From positions 1 to 54,171 of the forward strand of contig CAYOKT010000007.1 of NCBI GenBank assembly GCA_964404605.1: a stretch of DNA of 54,171 bases, read 5' to 3'. Below the pieces are notes generated by a model that saw nothing but the letters and a program-made list of their open reading frames with translations, searched no databases and had not been told where the DNA came from. How positions within the stretch are numbered: the first letter of the stretch is position 1; the number at the start of each line of letters is the position of its first letter. The DNA comes from CAYOKT01 sp964404605. GTDB taxonomy: Bacteria > Electryoneota > Electryoneia > Electryoneales > Electryoneaceae. A program made the translations under genes and the position numbers. This document shows, piece by piece, positions 54,072-54,171 of the stretch.

Positions 54072-54171
54072 CCGGCGGATAGCGGCGTCCCCGCCGAACC
54101 GCTCGCGTCCTCCTCTCTTGCCGAGTTCTATTGCCTCCCGCCGTGCCCGAACCCTCTTTCACTCTCCCATC

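Overview
The window is 54 kb of GC-rich bacterial DNA with one run of 100 Ns (31174-31273), so it is a scaffold and probably comes from a metagenome-assembled genome. Three proteins end in the PNPFN-type C-terminal domain (FlgD-Ig/type IX sorting-like). Together with a gingipain-like C25 peptidase, a short NuoG and a DUF3108 protein, this suggests the FCB superphylum or a neighbouring candidate phylum (Eisenbacteria, Krumholzibacteriota or Latescibacterota-like). That placement is inference: no rRNA or tRNA is present to confirm it.

Region 1 (1-9307, plus strand) starts with a stand-alone lysine-ketoglutarate reductase domain protein, an O-methyltransferase, a rubredoxin missed by length-filtered ORF calling, and an exported DUF3108 protein. 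After a terminator and a strong sigma70-like promoter comes a complete 2-oxo acid (probably pyruvate) dehydrogenase operon: E1-alpha, E1-beta, E2, E3, then a lipoate-protein ligase-like gene.

Region 2 (9413-11130, minus strand) holds a glycerophosphodiester phosphodiesterase and a HigBA-type toxin-antitoxin pair. The pair sits in an AT-richer island, and its promoter contains palindromic operator candidates.

Region 3 (11129-24781, minus strand) is a full 14-gene complex I operon, nuoA to nuoN. It has a candidate promoter upstream of nuoA and an intrinsic terminator after nuoN. NuoG is a short form without the molybdopterin-fold domain.

Region 4 (24875-34720, minus strand) carries rnfCDGEAB in the Acetobacterium-type order. 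It is headed by nrdR, which overlaps rnfC, and glyA, rpiB and a TPR lipoprotein gene lie upstream. Complex I (NADH to quinone) and Rnf (ferredoxin to NAD) are thus adjacent. With the pyruvate dehydrogenase operon they suggest flexible electron routing between NADH, ferredoxin and quinone.

Region 5 (34781-46694, minus strand) is largely envelope-related: a lipoprotein and a beta-barrel protein of unknown function, an AmmeMemoRadiSam radical SAM enzyme, and a 1673-residue C25-family exported protein whose usual catalytic His is not seen. An Ap4A-phosphorylase-like HIT protein and an EF-G-like GTPase follow. Region 6 (47311-54071, plus strand) holds two tandem paralogous secreted beta-helix proteins that share an uncharacterised module and a sorting-type C-terminus.

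The most interesting candidates are the tandem beta-helix pair, the variant C25 protein, the lipoprotein/barrel/TPR cluster, the nrdR-rnf overlap with a variant RnfB cluster, the short NuoG, and an interspersed palindromic repeat present in two forms. No CRISPR array, prophage, transposase or RNA gene was seen.
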